Both the position numbers and the translations under genes were made by a program. This document shows, one piece after another, positions 18,982 through 26,620 of a stretch of 64,000 bases of DNA (positions within the stretch are counted from its first letter, which is position 1; each line of letters starts with the position of its first letter). The stretch is from assembly GCA_945862145.1 (NCBI GenBank), contig CAMAXE010000017.1:1-64000 (forward strand), in the 5' to 3' direction. Origin of the DNA: Klebsiella pneumoniae (GTDB lineage: Bacteria > Pseudomonadota > Gammaproteobacteria > Pseudomonadales > UBA5518). The notes beneath the pieces were generated by a model. The model had not been told where the DNA came from, did not search any database, and saw nothing but the letters and a program-made list of their open reading frames with translations.

Positions 18982-20103
18982 ATGTCAGATCGCAGCGAGC
19001 TCACCCACTCACGACGCTGGGTGATAAAGATAGGCAGTGCACTTCTCACCGACGGCGGACGTGGTCTGCATCGCGAGGCCATCGCCGGCTGGGTGGCCCA
19101 GATTGCGACGCTCCGTGCGCGCGGCTGCGAGGTGGTGCTGGTGTCCTCGGGGGCCGTTGCCGAGGGCATGACCCGTCTGGGCTGGAAGTCCCGTCCCGTC
19201 GAGGTGCACCGGCTGCAGGCAGCGGCCGCAGTCGGCCAGATGGGTCTGGTGCAGACCTGGGAGTCCTTCTTCCAGCAGCACGGGCTGCACACCGCGCAGG
19301 TGCTGCTGGTGCATGACGACCTCGCCAACCGTGGTCGCTACCTGAATGCCCGCAGCACGCTGCGCACCCTGCTCGAGCTCGGGGTGGTGCCTGTGGTGAA
19401 CGAAAACGACACCGTGGCCACCGACGAGATCCGCTTCGGCGACAACGACACGCTAGGCGCGCTGGTAGCCAACCTGATCGAGGCTGATGTGCTGCTGCTC
19501 CTTACCGATCAGCCGGGCCTCTTCGAGCGCGATCCGCGGCAGGATCCTCTGGCGCCTCTGGTTAACGAGGCCGAGGCCCACGACGAGGCGCTGGACGCCA
19601 TGGCCGGGGGCGGCGGGTTGCTCGGGCGGGGCGGCATGACCACCAAGGTCCGCGCGGCCCGACTGGCGGCACGCTCGGGTGCCGATACCGTGATCGTTGG
19701 CGGGCGTGCCGAGGACGTGATCCTCCGTATCGCCGCCGGCGAGGAACTGGGCACCTGGTTGCGTGCCGGGCAATTGCCGCTGGCGGCCCGCAAGCAATGG
19801 CTGGCCGGGCACCTGCAGGTACGCGGGCAACTGGTGCTGGACGAGGGCGCCGTGCGTGTGCTGCGCGAATCCGGTCGCAGCCTGCTGCCGGTCGGAGTGC
19901 AGGAAGTGCGCGGGGAGTTCACCCGCGGTGAACTGGTCCTGTGCCTGGGGCCTGATGGGCGCGAGGTGGCCAAGGGCCTGGTGAACTACGGCTCTGATGA
20001 AGCCCAGCGCATAAAAGGTCTGCCGACCGCCCGTATCCCGGAGGTGCTTGGCTACCGCGACGACGCGGAACTGATCCACCGCGACAACCTGGTGCTGATC
20101 TAG
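18982..20103 (+). CDS. proB: Glutamate 5-kinase
   Basis: It phosphorylates glutamate in the first step of proline synthesis. The 373-residue protein has the amino-acid kinase domain (about 8-260; [39 protein letters not shown], and [11 protein letters not shown]) and a C-terminal PUA domain (about 283-365). This is the long proteobacterial form. The obgE-proB order is conserved in Pseudomonas. A short GCCGA-TCGGC hairpin followed by GGCCTTTT (20179-20200) lies downstream and may be a weak terminator overlapping the rpsT promoter. Confidence 0.97.
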   Translation: MSDRSELTHSRRWVIKIGSALLTDGGRGLHREAIAGWVAQIATLRARGCEVVLVSSGAVAEGMTRLGWKSRPVEVHRLQAAAAVGQMGLVQTWESFFQQHGLHTAQVLLVHDDLANRGRYLNARSTLRTLLELGVVPVVNENDTVATDEIRFGDNDTLGALVANLIEADVLLLLTDQPGLFERDPRQDPLAPLVNEAEAHDEALDAMAGGGGLLGRGGMTTKVRAARLAARSGADTVIVGGRAEDVILRIAAGEELGTWLRAGQLPLAARKQWLAGHLQVRGQLVLDEGAVRVLRESGRSLLPVGVQEVRGEFTRGELVLCLGPDGREVAKGLVNYGSDEAQRIKGLPTARIPEVLGYRDDAELIHRDNLVLI

Positions 20104-20159
20104 CCGCGCGCTGCGGGGCAGATATATGCCCACGGATGACGTGCATTTTCCCTGTCGCC

Positions 20160-20188
20160 TTGACACAACCCATCCCGGCCGAAATAAT
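20160..20188 (+). promoter_or_regulatory. Strong sigma-70 promoter for rpsT
   Basis: TTGACA (20160-20165), a 17-bp spacer and AATAAT (20183-20188) give a near-consensus promoter. Transcription would start about 40 bases before the rpsT GTG at 20233. Confidence 0.85.
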
Positions 20189-20232
20189 CGGCGGCCTTTT
20201 CGGCAGTACACAGATACCTAGAGGTTTCATTC

Positions 20233-20508
20233 GTGGCAAATACCGTCCAAGCCAAGAAACGCGCCCGCCAAGCCGAGAAGCATCGTCAGCACAACGCCAG
20301 CTTCCGCTCCATGGTGCGCACCGCGATCAAACGCGTGATCGCGGCTATCGAGACCGGTGACAAGGATAAGGCGCAGGCCGCTTACACCGCCGCCGTGCCC
20401 GTGATCGACCGGATGGCCGACAAGGGCATCATCCACAAGAACAAGGCAGCCCGTCACAAGAGCCGCCTGAACGCTCAGGTAAAAGAGCTCGCCCTGGCCG
20501 CAGCCTGA
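20233..20508 (+). CDS. rpsT: 30S ribosomal protein S20
   Basis: A 91-residue small-subunit protein. The basic N-terminus [19 protein letters not shown] and the RTAIKRV segment are typical for S20. The start codon is GTG with GAGG eight bases upstream. E. coli rpsT also uses a non-ATG start (UUG), which is linked to autogenous control; the same may apply here. It has its own promoter and terminator, so it is monocistronic. Confidence 0.97.
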   Translation: MANTVQAKKRARQAEKHRQHNASFRSMVRTAIKRVIAAIETGDKDKAQAAYTAAVPVIDRMADKGIIHKNKAARHKSRLNAQVKELALAAA

Positions 20509-20531
20509 GCGGCAAGGCCTGAGAATAGGCA

Positions 20532-20570
20532 TCCTGAAGAAAGCCTCCTGAAGAAAGCCTCCTGAAAAGG
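20532..20570 (+). repeat. 14-bp tandem repeat downstream of rpsT
   Basis: TCCTGAAGAAAGCC occurs twice in direct succession (20532-20545 and 20546-20559), followed by a partial third copy TCCTGAAAAGG. It lies between the rpsT stop and its terminator. No coding potential is evident. Confidence 0.85.
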
Positions 20571-20588
20571 CGTGATCTCACAATCTCG

Positions 20589-20613
20589 AAGACCGGCCCC
20601 GCGCCGGTCTTTG
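20589..20613 (+). terminator. rho-independent terminator of rpsT
   Basis: AAGACCGGC / GCCGGTCTT form a 9-bp stem around a CCCGC loop, followed by TTTGCGTTT. The T run is interrupted but the stem is strong. Confidence 0.8.
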
Positions 20614-20662
20614 CGTTTCTGGCCTCCGGGAATGCCGGAATGTGTCTGGTGAGCTGCAGGGC

Positions 20663-22381
20663 TCAGAGCGCTACGGTCACGGTGTCCCGTCCGGAGCGCA
20701 GCACGGTGCCGGGACGTTCACTGGTCAGTTCGCCACCACGCACGATTTCCATCCCGTTCACCACCACGTGGTGCACGCCGATCGCGTCGGCATAAAGCCG
20801 CCCGGCACCGCCCGGCAGATCAAATCGCGTGTGCGTGGGCCCGCTGGCGATGGTGGCGGCGTCAAAGACCACGATGTCGGCTTTGAGGCCTGCCTTCAGC
20901 ACGCCGCGATCGCGCAGCCCTACCATTTTTGCGGGGACTTCAGTCAGTTGGTGGATCGCCTGCTCCAGCCCGATCAGGTGGCGTTCGCGCACCCCGTGCT
21001 CCAGCACCTGTGTGGAAAAGGCGAAGGTGTCGATCATGTCGAGGTGCGCACCCGCGTCCGAGGCGCCGATCACGGTGCGGGGGTCTGCCCAGGCTTCGCC
21101 GCGCATGCGCCAGGATTCGTCGTCCGTGCCCATCACCGGCGGCGTGAAGCAGGTGCGCAGATCCTCCGAGATCGCGAGATCGAGCATGGCGTCCAAGGGT
21201 GCTTTGCCGGTTGCCGCGGCCAGCTCGCCTACCGTGCGGCCCTGCCAGCTGCGGTTGGCCTCGGTGAACACTTCCTCGATCGTCCAGGTCTGCCAGTAGG
21301 TCATCTGCGCGAAGACGCCCGCCGCTGCTGATTTGGAGCCGGCCTCCAGTGCCTCGCGCACGGCCGGGTCTGCCAAGGCTGTCATTCGCGCGGGTAGCGG
21401 TTTGGCGATCACCTCGGCCCAGCCGGGCAGGGCGTCGAACACAAAGCCGCTCACCAGGTTCAAGCGGAGCTTCATGGGCTGTGGCAGCGTGAGCGCGATG
21501 ATGCGCGCGCCGCGCTCGGCGGCGTAATCGCTGGCCGCCAGCTGGTTCACGTGCGCGAGCGGCATGTGGGAGTTGGGCGCGAGCAGGTTCCAGTTGACCG
21601 CGCGCTGCCCGGCGAGCGAGAAGCGGACCATGCGCTCGCGCTCGGCCTCGCTGAAGGAGCCGATGCCGGGCAGGAGTTCGAGCGAGGTGCCCGGGAACTC
21701 CGCGACCACCGAGGCGAGCGCGTAGAGCTCGTCATCCGTGGCGTGGCGCGAGGGCACGGGCTGGCCCTCGCCGTCGTTGTGGGTGGGTGAGACCGTGCTC
21801 GAGAAGCCCATGCCGCCGCCAGCGATGGACTCGCGCAGCAGCTGCTGCATGGCCGTGATGTCCTGCGGTGCCGCGGTCTCGCCTACGGCGCGCTCGCCCA
21901 TCACGCTGCGGCGGATGGCGGAGTGGCCCACCATGAAGCCCGCGTTGATGGCCAGCGTGCCCTCGAGCTGGTCGAGGTACTCGCGGAAGGAGCGCCAGTT
22001 CCACGGTACGCCCTGCTGCAGGCTCTCGAGCGGCATGCCCTCGACGCGCGAGAGCATGCGCATCAGATAAGCGCTGTCCTGCGGGTTGCCGTTCAGCGGG
22101 GCGATCGAGAAACCGCAATTGCCCCCGATCACGGTGGTGACGCCGTGGTAGCACGAGGGGCTGAGCGAGCCGTCCCAGAAGACCTGCGCGTCGTAGTGCG
22201 TGTGCACATCCACGAAGCCCGGTGCCACCACGCAACCGGTGGCGTCGATGGTCTGGCGCGCCGGCTCGTCAGCGTGGCCTATGGCCACGATGTGGCCATC
22301 GCGCACGGCAACGTCGGCTATCTGGCCCGGTGCTCCGGTGCCGTCGATGACGGTGCCTCCGCGGATGATCATGTCCAGCAT
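20663..22381 (-). CDS. N-acyl-D-amino-acid deacylase family amidohydrolase
   Basis: A 572-residue metal-dependent hydrolase of the D-aminoacylase/amidohydrolase type. Visible landmarks are the N-terminal small barrel (MLDMIIRGGTVIDGTGAPG), the metal-binding VDVHTHYDAQVFWD (about 58-71), GHSAIRR near 153, the ASDAGAHLDM segment (about 454-463), and the C-terminal KADIVVFDAATI strand. Family members hydrolyse N-acyl D-amino acids or related amides, but many paralogues of this length act on unknown substrates, so the specificity is open. There is no signal peptide, so it is cytoplasmic. It is divergent from the CMD-like pair, with a 160-bp shared upstream region. Confidence 0.88.
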   Translation of the reverse strand: MLDMIIRGGTVIDGTGAPGQIADVAVRDGHIVAIGHADEPARQTIDATGCVVAPGFVDVHTHYDAQVFWDGSLSPSCYHGVTTVIGGNCGFSIAPLNGNPQDSAYLMRMLSRVEGMPLESLQQGVPWNWRSFREYLDQLEGTLAINAGFMVGHSAIRRSVMGERAVGETAAPQDITAMQQLLRESIAGGGMGFSSTVSPTHNDGEGQPVPSRHATDDELYALASVVAEFPGTSLELLPGIGSFSEAERERMVRFSLAGQRAVNWNLLAPNSHMPLAHVNQLAASDYAAERGARIIALTLPQPMKLRLNLVSGFVFDALPGWAEVIAKPLPARMTALADPAVREALEAGSKSAAAGVFAQMTYWQTWTIEEVFTEANRSWQGRTVGELAAATGKAPLDAMLDLAISEDLRTCFTPPVMGTDDESWRMRGEAWADPRTVIGASDAGAHLDMIDTFAFSTQVLEHGVRERHLIGLEQAIHQLTEVPAKMVGLRDRGVLKAGLKADIVVFDAATIASGPTHTRFDLPGGAGRLYADAIGVHHVVVNGMEIVRGGELTSERPGTVLRSGRDTVTVAL

Positions 22382-22541
22382 GCGTGCGCTTCCCGTGTCC
22401 GACGATGGTCTGGCAACGTTCGCCCCAACGCCGGGTCAAGTCAAGGCGATACGCATGACGGTCTGGATAGCCGATTGCGCGCAGCTGGCCTGCACGGCAA
22501 CAATGCCACCGCCACGAGCACTGAGCGGAGCACCTGACACG

Positions 22542-23018
22542 ATGAACTGGATACTGGGTGGGGCCGAGCGCTCCTTTGCGGAATTGATGGCCCTGCGGCC
22601 CAACCTCGCCGCTGATGTGGCGGCCTTCACCGAGTTGCTCTGGCAGGCCCCGGGTATCGACCCGGTGACCCTCGAACTCTGCCGGCTGCGTGTGGCGCAG
22701 CTCCACGGCGCGCACGCAGCACTTGCCGAGCGCCGTCCGGAGGCGCGTCTGGCGGGCCTCGCCGAGGAGCGCATCGCGAGGCTCGCCGATTACGGCAGCG
22801 ATCCAGCTTTCAGCAAGGCCGAGCGAGCCTGCCTGGAGCTCTCCGAACTCTTCGTGATGGATCCCTCGGCGATCGATGACGCCACTTTCGCTACTGTGCG
22901 CGATGCGCTGGGCGAGGCGGGAACGGTGGCGCTGCTCGAGGCGCTGGCCGTGTTTGACGGCTTTTCGCGCGCCCAGGTCATGCTCGATGCGGCACCCGCC
23001 ACGCTGAGGTGCGCATGA
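22542..23018 (+). CDS. Carboxymuconolactone-decarboxylase-like protein lacking the CxxC motif
   Basis: A 158-residue helical protein with the overall pattern of the CMD/AhpD-like family (LELCRLRVAQLHGAHAALAERR near 46-67, then KAERACLELSELFVMDPSAI). The segment that normally reads as Gly-Cys-x-x-Cys is HGAHAAL here, so both redox cysteines are absent. The start is ATG 22542; a longer in-frame extension reaches back over the divergent gene and is not CMD-like. Its TGA overlaps the next gene's start as ATGA, so the two are translationally coupled. It may be a non-catalytic partner or binding subunit of the downstream cysteine-containing protein; that is inference. Confidence 0.75.
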   Translation: MNWILGGAERSFAELMALRPNLAADVAAFTELLWQAPGIDPVTLELCRLRVAQLHGAHAALAERRPEARLAGLAEERIARLADYGSDPAFSKAERACLELSELFVMDPSAIDDATFATVRDALGEAGTVALLEALAVFDGFSRAQVMLDAAPATLRCA

Positions 23019-23536
23019 ACGCCCGAGCGCGCATTCTTCCGCCCGCCGATGCGGGTGATGATCCGGTGAACGGCAGCGCGCTGGGGCATCAGCCGGCGCT
23101 GCTCGCGGCATTCAACAGGCTCTACGGTACGCTGTGGAGTCACGGCGAGCTCGATCATCCCGCCAAGGAGATCGCCCGGCTGCGCAACGCTCGTACTGTG
23201 AACTGCGTGTTCTGCCGCAATGCGCGTTTCTCGCAGGCGCTCGACGACGGTCTCACGGAAGACAAGGTCGAGCAGATCAACGATGCCTTCGAGGACAGCG
23301 CGCTGGACGCGCGCTCCAAGCTGATCATCCGCTACGCGGACGTGTTCCTGAAGGATCCGCAGTCCTTGAAGCACAAGCCCGACCTGCAGCAAGAGATGCT
23401 TCGGGAGTTCACGCCCGCCCAGGTGGTGGAGCTCACCTCCGCGTTGGCGCTTTTCATGGGTTTTTCCAAGATCGCGGTATCCGTGGGCGGCATGCCCGAG
23501 TCGATGCCTACGCTGGTGGTGCCGACGCCCCTTTGA
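23015..23536 (+). CDS. Carboxymuconolactone decarboxylase / AhpD-like protein with CxxC
   Basis: A 173-residue protein of the CMD family. The motif NCVFCRN (Cys64, Cys67) with downstream RFSQALDDGLTEDKV is the usual alkylhydroperoxidase-like core, followed by ARSKLIIRYADVFL and FTPAQVVELTSALALFMGFSK, the standard second half. Members act as small thiol peroxidases or as lactone decarboxylases; sequence alone does not decide. The start ATG 23015 sits inside the stop of the previous gene (ATGA), better than the GTG two codons upstream. The neighbours (amidohydrolase, SnoaL-like) suggest a small catabolic cluster. Confidence 0.88.
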   Translation: MNARARILPPADAGDDPVNGSALGHQPALLAAFNRLYGTLWSHGELDHPAKEIARLRNARTVNCVFCRNARFSQALDDGLTEDKVEQINDAFEDSALDARSKLIIRYADVFLKDPQSLKHKPDLQQEMLREFTPAQVVELTSALALFMGFSKIAVSVGGMPESMPTLVVPTPL

Positions 23537-23601
23537 GCGTGGCACCCCGGACCCGTCACGCCGGAGGCGAGCGGCTGTTGCAGCCGCAGCCTCCGGGAAA
23601 A

Positions 23602-24057
23602 CTAGTTCTTGATGGTTGCGGCGTCGTAGAGCAAGTGCTTGCTCAGGTCTCCCCAGAGATCCACGAACATCCGTCGCGTGCGGAAGCGCCAGGCACCGTC
23701 TGCCCGCTCGAAGCTGTCGTGGTAGCGGCCGGCGATGATCGGCTGCAGCGCCAACTCGCTGGTGGCCTGAAACACCGTGAAATAGGAGCGCGAAGTGGCG
23801 CTGCCGGCGGCCTCGTCGACCTCGATGATCGCGTTGGTGGTGACGTGCTTGGTGCACGGCGTGCCTGTTTCGGGGTAGAGGCGGGTTGAGGCGTTGTACA
23901 TGGCGAGCACGGCGTCGGTGCCTTTGACGCTTGAGCCTTCCGCCGGGGCCAGGATTTCGGCGTGCTCGAACAGAGCGGCCATGCGCGGCAGATCGCCGAG
24001 GTCGATCAATTCGGCGTAGCGGTAGAGCAGGTTCTCGATGGCGCGGTAGCTGTCCAT
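23602..24057 (-). CDS. SnoaL-like / nuclear transport factor 2 family protein
   Basis: A 151-residue alpha+beta barrel-type protein. The opening MDSYRAIENLLYRYAELIDL and the segments GTDAVLAMYNAST and YHDSFERADGAWRFRTRRMFVDLWGD match the SnoaL-like family, which includes polyketide cyclases, ring-hydroxylating dioxygenase small subunits and steroid isomerase relatives. The start is ATG 24057; the longer frame upstream has no family similarity. The gene converges on the CMD pair and is a likely single-gene unit. Substrate unknown; another member of the same broad family is at 53106. Confidence 0.82.
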   Translation of the reverse strand: MDSYRAIENLLYRYAELIDLGDLPRMAALFEHAEILAPAEGSSVKGTDAVLAMYNASTRLYPETGTPCTKHVTTNAIIEVDEAAGSATSRSYFTVFQATSELALQPIIAGRYHDSFERADGAWRFRTRRMFVDLWGDLSKHLLYDAATIKN

Positions 24058-24230
24058 GGTCTGATTCTCATTATGTGTGTACCCGCATGCTATACCGCCC
24101 CTACGTGTCTGTAACCCGCTGCCATGCACGCGCATGACCTTGCCGTCACAACGCCGCACTGCCGGGACAGATATCATGGCGCCGGCGCGGTCCTGCGGGC
24201 GCGTTTTATCAGCGAAGCATAGAGGGCGGC

Positions 24231-25232
24231 ATGAGCAAGGCGTTTCCGGTCAGCATCGACAGAACCCCCGACGGCGCGTACCGCCTTGACTGGACCGAGT
24301 CTTTCGCCAGCGCACCGGTGCGTGTGCGCGTCCATGCCGATGCGGCCCGTGCGGCGCAGGCCGATCCCCTGCTCGAGGCGGCGATGCCGGGCGCAGAGCT
24401 CGTGTTGCCGGCAGGCGAGCGCTATTACTTTCATCTGGAGCCCGCCAGCGGAGAGTCCGTCACCGCCGCGCAGCGCGATGTGCAGCTCCAGGGGGGCACC
24501 AATTTCCGCGATCTTGGCGGCTACCGTACGGCCGACGGGCGACGGGTGCGCTGGGGGCGGCTGTATCGCTCGGGTCATTCATCGGCGCTCACCGATCCGG
24601 ACCGACAGCAGCTGGAGGCGCTGGACATCCGGCTCTGTTGCGATTTTCGCCGTGACGAGGAGCGCGCCATGGAACCCAATGGCCTGCCCGCCTCGATCAC
24701 TATCGCAGGCCTGTCGCTCACCCCCGGCAGCGCCATCTCGTTCTACGAGCGCATCGCCTCGGGGGATGCCAGGCCGCAGGACATGGTGGATTTCATGGTC
24801 GCGATCAACCGCGACTTCGTCAACAACAACACCGAGCCGTTCCGGCGCATGTTCGAGTACCTGCTTGCGCATGAAGAGGGCGCCTTCATGATCAACTGCG
24901 CAGCGGGCAAGGATCGCACCGGCTTCGGTGCAGCGATGATCCTCTCAGCGCTCGGCGTGGATGAGGATACAGTCGTCGAGGACTACGCGCTCTCGATGAC
25001 CTACTTCCCCATCCAGCGCGAACTGGAGCGGGTGCGTCTCAAGTACGTGCCGCCAGGCGGGCGTTTCGACGTCGAACTGATGATGCCGATGATGGAAGCG
25101 CGTGTTCCTTACATCCGCGCCGCCCTGGACGAGATCCGGGTACGGCACGGCAGCAGGGAGGCGTTTCTGCAATCGGCGTTCGGGTTGGGAGAGCGCGAAC
25201 TCCAGATCTTGCGCGACCGGCTGACGGCCTGA
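24231..25232 (+). CDS. Tyrosine-phosphatase family protein (Y_phosphatase3 type)
   Basis: A 333-residue protein with a catalytic C(X)5R loop, NCAAGKDRTG (Cys223, Arg229), and the family's GGTNFRDLGGYRTADGRRV segment (about 87-105). These proteins resemble bacterial and eukaryotic-like protein tyrosine or lipid phosphatases with a Lys in the loop. Residues 1-85 form a separate beta-rich N-terminal part that is common in these proteins. There is no signal peptide. It stands alone; no kinase is adjacent, so the substrate is unknown. Confidence 0.87.
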   Translation: MSKAFPVSIDRTPDGAYRLDWTESFASAPVRVRVHADAARAAQADPLLEAAMPGAELVLPAGERYYFHLEPASGESVTAAQRDVQLQGGTNFRDLGGYRTADGRRVRWGRLYRSGHSSALTDPDRQQLEALDIRLCCDFRRDEERAMEPNGLPASITIAGLSLTPGSAISFYERIASGDARPQDMVDFMVAINRDFVNNNTEPFRRMFEYLLAHEEGAFMINCAAGKDRTGFGAAMILSALGVDEDTVVEDYALSMTYFPIQRELERVRLKYVPPGGRFDVELMMPMMEARVPYIRAALDEIRVRHGSREAFLQSAFGLGERELQILRDRLTA

Positions 25233-25235
25233 GAC

Positions 25236-25475
25236 TTATTCTTCGCGGGGCTGACGGCGCCGGCCGATGCCGCTGCTGGCACCCACGCTAGCCGTGCGCT
25301 GTCGCTGTTCGGCGCTGCCAGCTCGGAGGGCCGGTTCTGCGGGCTGCGGGGCGTAGGGATAGAACGCCGCCACCTGCGCGCCGAACTCGTCCGGTGAACC
25401 AGCGCGTTGCGCTGGCCGTCGATGCTCGGCGGTCTTGGGTGCTTGTGCGGCGAGACGGATCAGTTCCTGTTCCAT
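25236..25475 (-). CDS. Small hypothetical protein
   Basis: A 79-codon open frame filling most of a 450-bp gap between two well-supported genes. The product begins MEQELIRLAAQAPKTAEHRR and ends in a basic tail (GRRRQPREE), with a short central segment FGAQVAAFYPYAP. It has no signal peptide or membrane helix and I recognise no family. Two in-frame ATG codons lie upstream (25487 and 25484), and no good ribosome binding site decides among them. GC-rich DNA gives many chance frames, so this call is weak. No other gene is apparent in the remainder of the gap (25476-25684). Confidence 0.35.
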   Translation of the reverse strand: MEQELIRLAAQAPKTAEHRRPAQRAGSPDEFGAQVAAFYPYAPQPAEPALRAGSAEQRQRTASVGASSGIGRRRQPREE

Positions 25476-25684
25476 GGGTGGCATCATAGCGCCGGGGCCC
25501 TGCCACGGGGCAAGCGGTATCCTCGGCGGTCTGCCCGAAGCGCCGCTCGATGATGCACAACACGGCATCACTCGGATCGCTCATGGCTCGCCCTTGCGGT
25601 GGTGTCTGGCGGGCAGTCTAATGGCCGGTGGAGCACGCTTCGTTGATCCAGTCGATGCTGCACGAACACGCGCGGGGACACGCC

Positions 25685-26617
25685 ATGGCCACGGGATTTT
25701 TCAGTCACGAGAGCTGCCAGCGCCACGACATGGGCGCGGCACATCCCGAGTCGCCGGCACGGATCGCGGCGATCGTTGATTACCTGCGCGCGACCGGCGT
25801 CTACAGCGAGTTGAGCCTGCGTGATGCGCCCCTCGCCGATCGCCCGGACCTGCTGCGGGTCCATCCGGAAACCCACGTCGAGATGCTGCACCAGCTATCC
25901 CCGGCCGAGGGGCTGGCGCAGGTTGATCCTGACACGACGATGAATCCGCACACCCTCGAGGCCTCCATGCGTGCCGCCGGTGCGGTGGCCGCGGCGGTGC
26001 GTGCGGTGCTCGGTGGTGAAATGGCCAATGCCTTTTGCGCGGTGCGTCCGCCCGGCCACCATGCCGAGCGTGATGCCGCGATGGGTTTCTGTTTTTTCAA
26101 TAACGTTGCCGTTGGCGCCGGTGTTGCGCTGGCGGCGGGGCTCACCCGGGTGGCGATACTGGATTTCGACGTGCATCACGGCAATGGCACGGTGGACATC
26201 TTCCGCGATGATGAGCGCGTGATGGTGTGTTCGAGCTTCCAGCATCCTTTTTATCCCGGACGACTCCATGACATCGACCTCCCCCACATCGTGAACACGC
26301 CATTGGCCGAGGGTACCCGCGGCCTCGAATTCCGGCGTCGCGTGGAGCGCGACTGGCTGCGCGCGTTGGACGCGCACCGTCCGCAGCTCCTGCTGGTTTC
26401 CGCGGGCTTCGATGCCCACGCCGATGACCCGCTGGGCGGACTGGAGCTGCAGGAACCCGACTACCGCTGGGTCACCGAGCTGATCACCGACGTTGCGCGC
26501 CGTCACGCCGCGGGTCGCGTGGTTGCGGCGCTGGAGGGCGGTTACGATTTGAACGCACTCGCCCGCAGCGCCGATGCGCATATCCAGGTGCTGCGCGAGA
26601 CCGACACCTCCCGCTAG
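25685..26617 (+). CDS. Histone deacetylase family hydrolase (acetylpolyamine amidohydrolase-like)
   Basis: A zinc-dependent deacetylase of the arginase/HDAC fold, about 310 residues. Key motifs are AVRPPGHHAERDAAMGFCFF (catalytic His pair), ILDFDVHHGNGT (zinc Asp/His), SAGFDAHADDPLGGLEL (zinc Asp) and ALEGGYD near the end. Bacterial members deacetylate small acetylated amines or amides, and some act on protein lysines. The start is placed at ATG 25685, where the conserved TGFFSHESCQRHDMG region begins; GTG 25628 and ATG 25655 are possible but add unrelated residues. It converges with the RTX gene, leaving only 3 bp between stops. Confidence 0.92.
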   Translation: MATGFFSHESCQRHDMGAAHPESPARIAAIVDYLRATGVYSELSLRDAPLADRPDLLRVHPETHVEMLHQLSPAEGLAQVDPDTTMNPHTLEASMRAAGAVAAAVRAVLGGEMANAFCAVRPPGHHAERDAAMGFCFFNNVAVGAGVALAAGLTRVAILDFDVHHGNGTVDIFRDDERVMVCSSFQHPFYPGRLHDIDLPHIVNTPLAEGTRGLEFRRRVERDWLRALDAHRPQLLLVSAGFDAHADDPLGGLELQEPDYRWVTELITDVARRHAAGRVVAALEGGYDLNALARSADAHIQVLRETDTSR

Positions 26618-26620
26618 CCC

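Noticed and set aside
24058-24177. 40-residue N-terminal extension of the SnoaL-like protein
   Set aside because: It is Arg/Gly-rich and unlike the family; ATG 24057 begins the conserved region.
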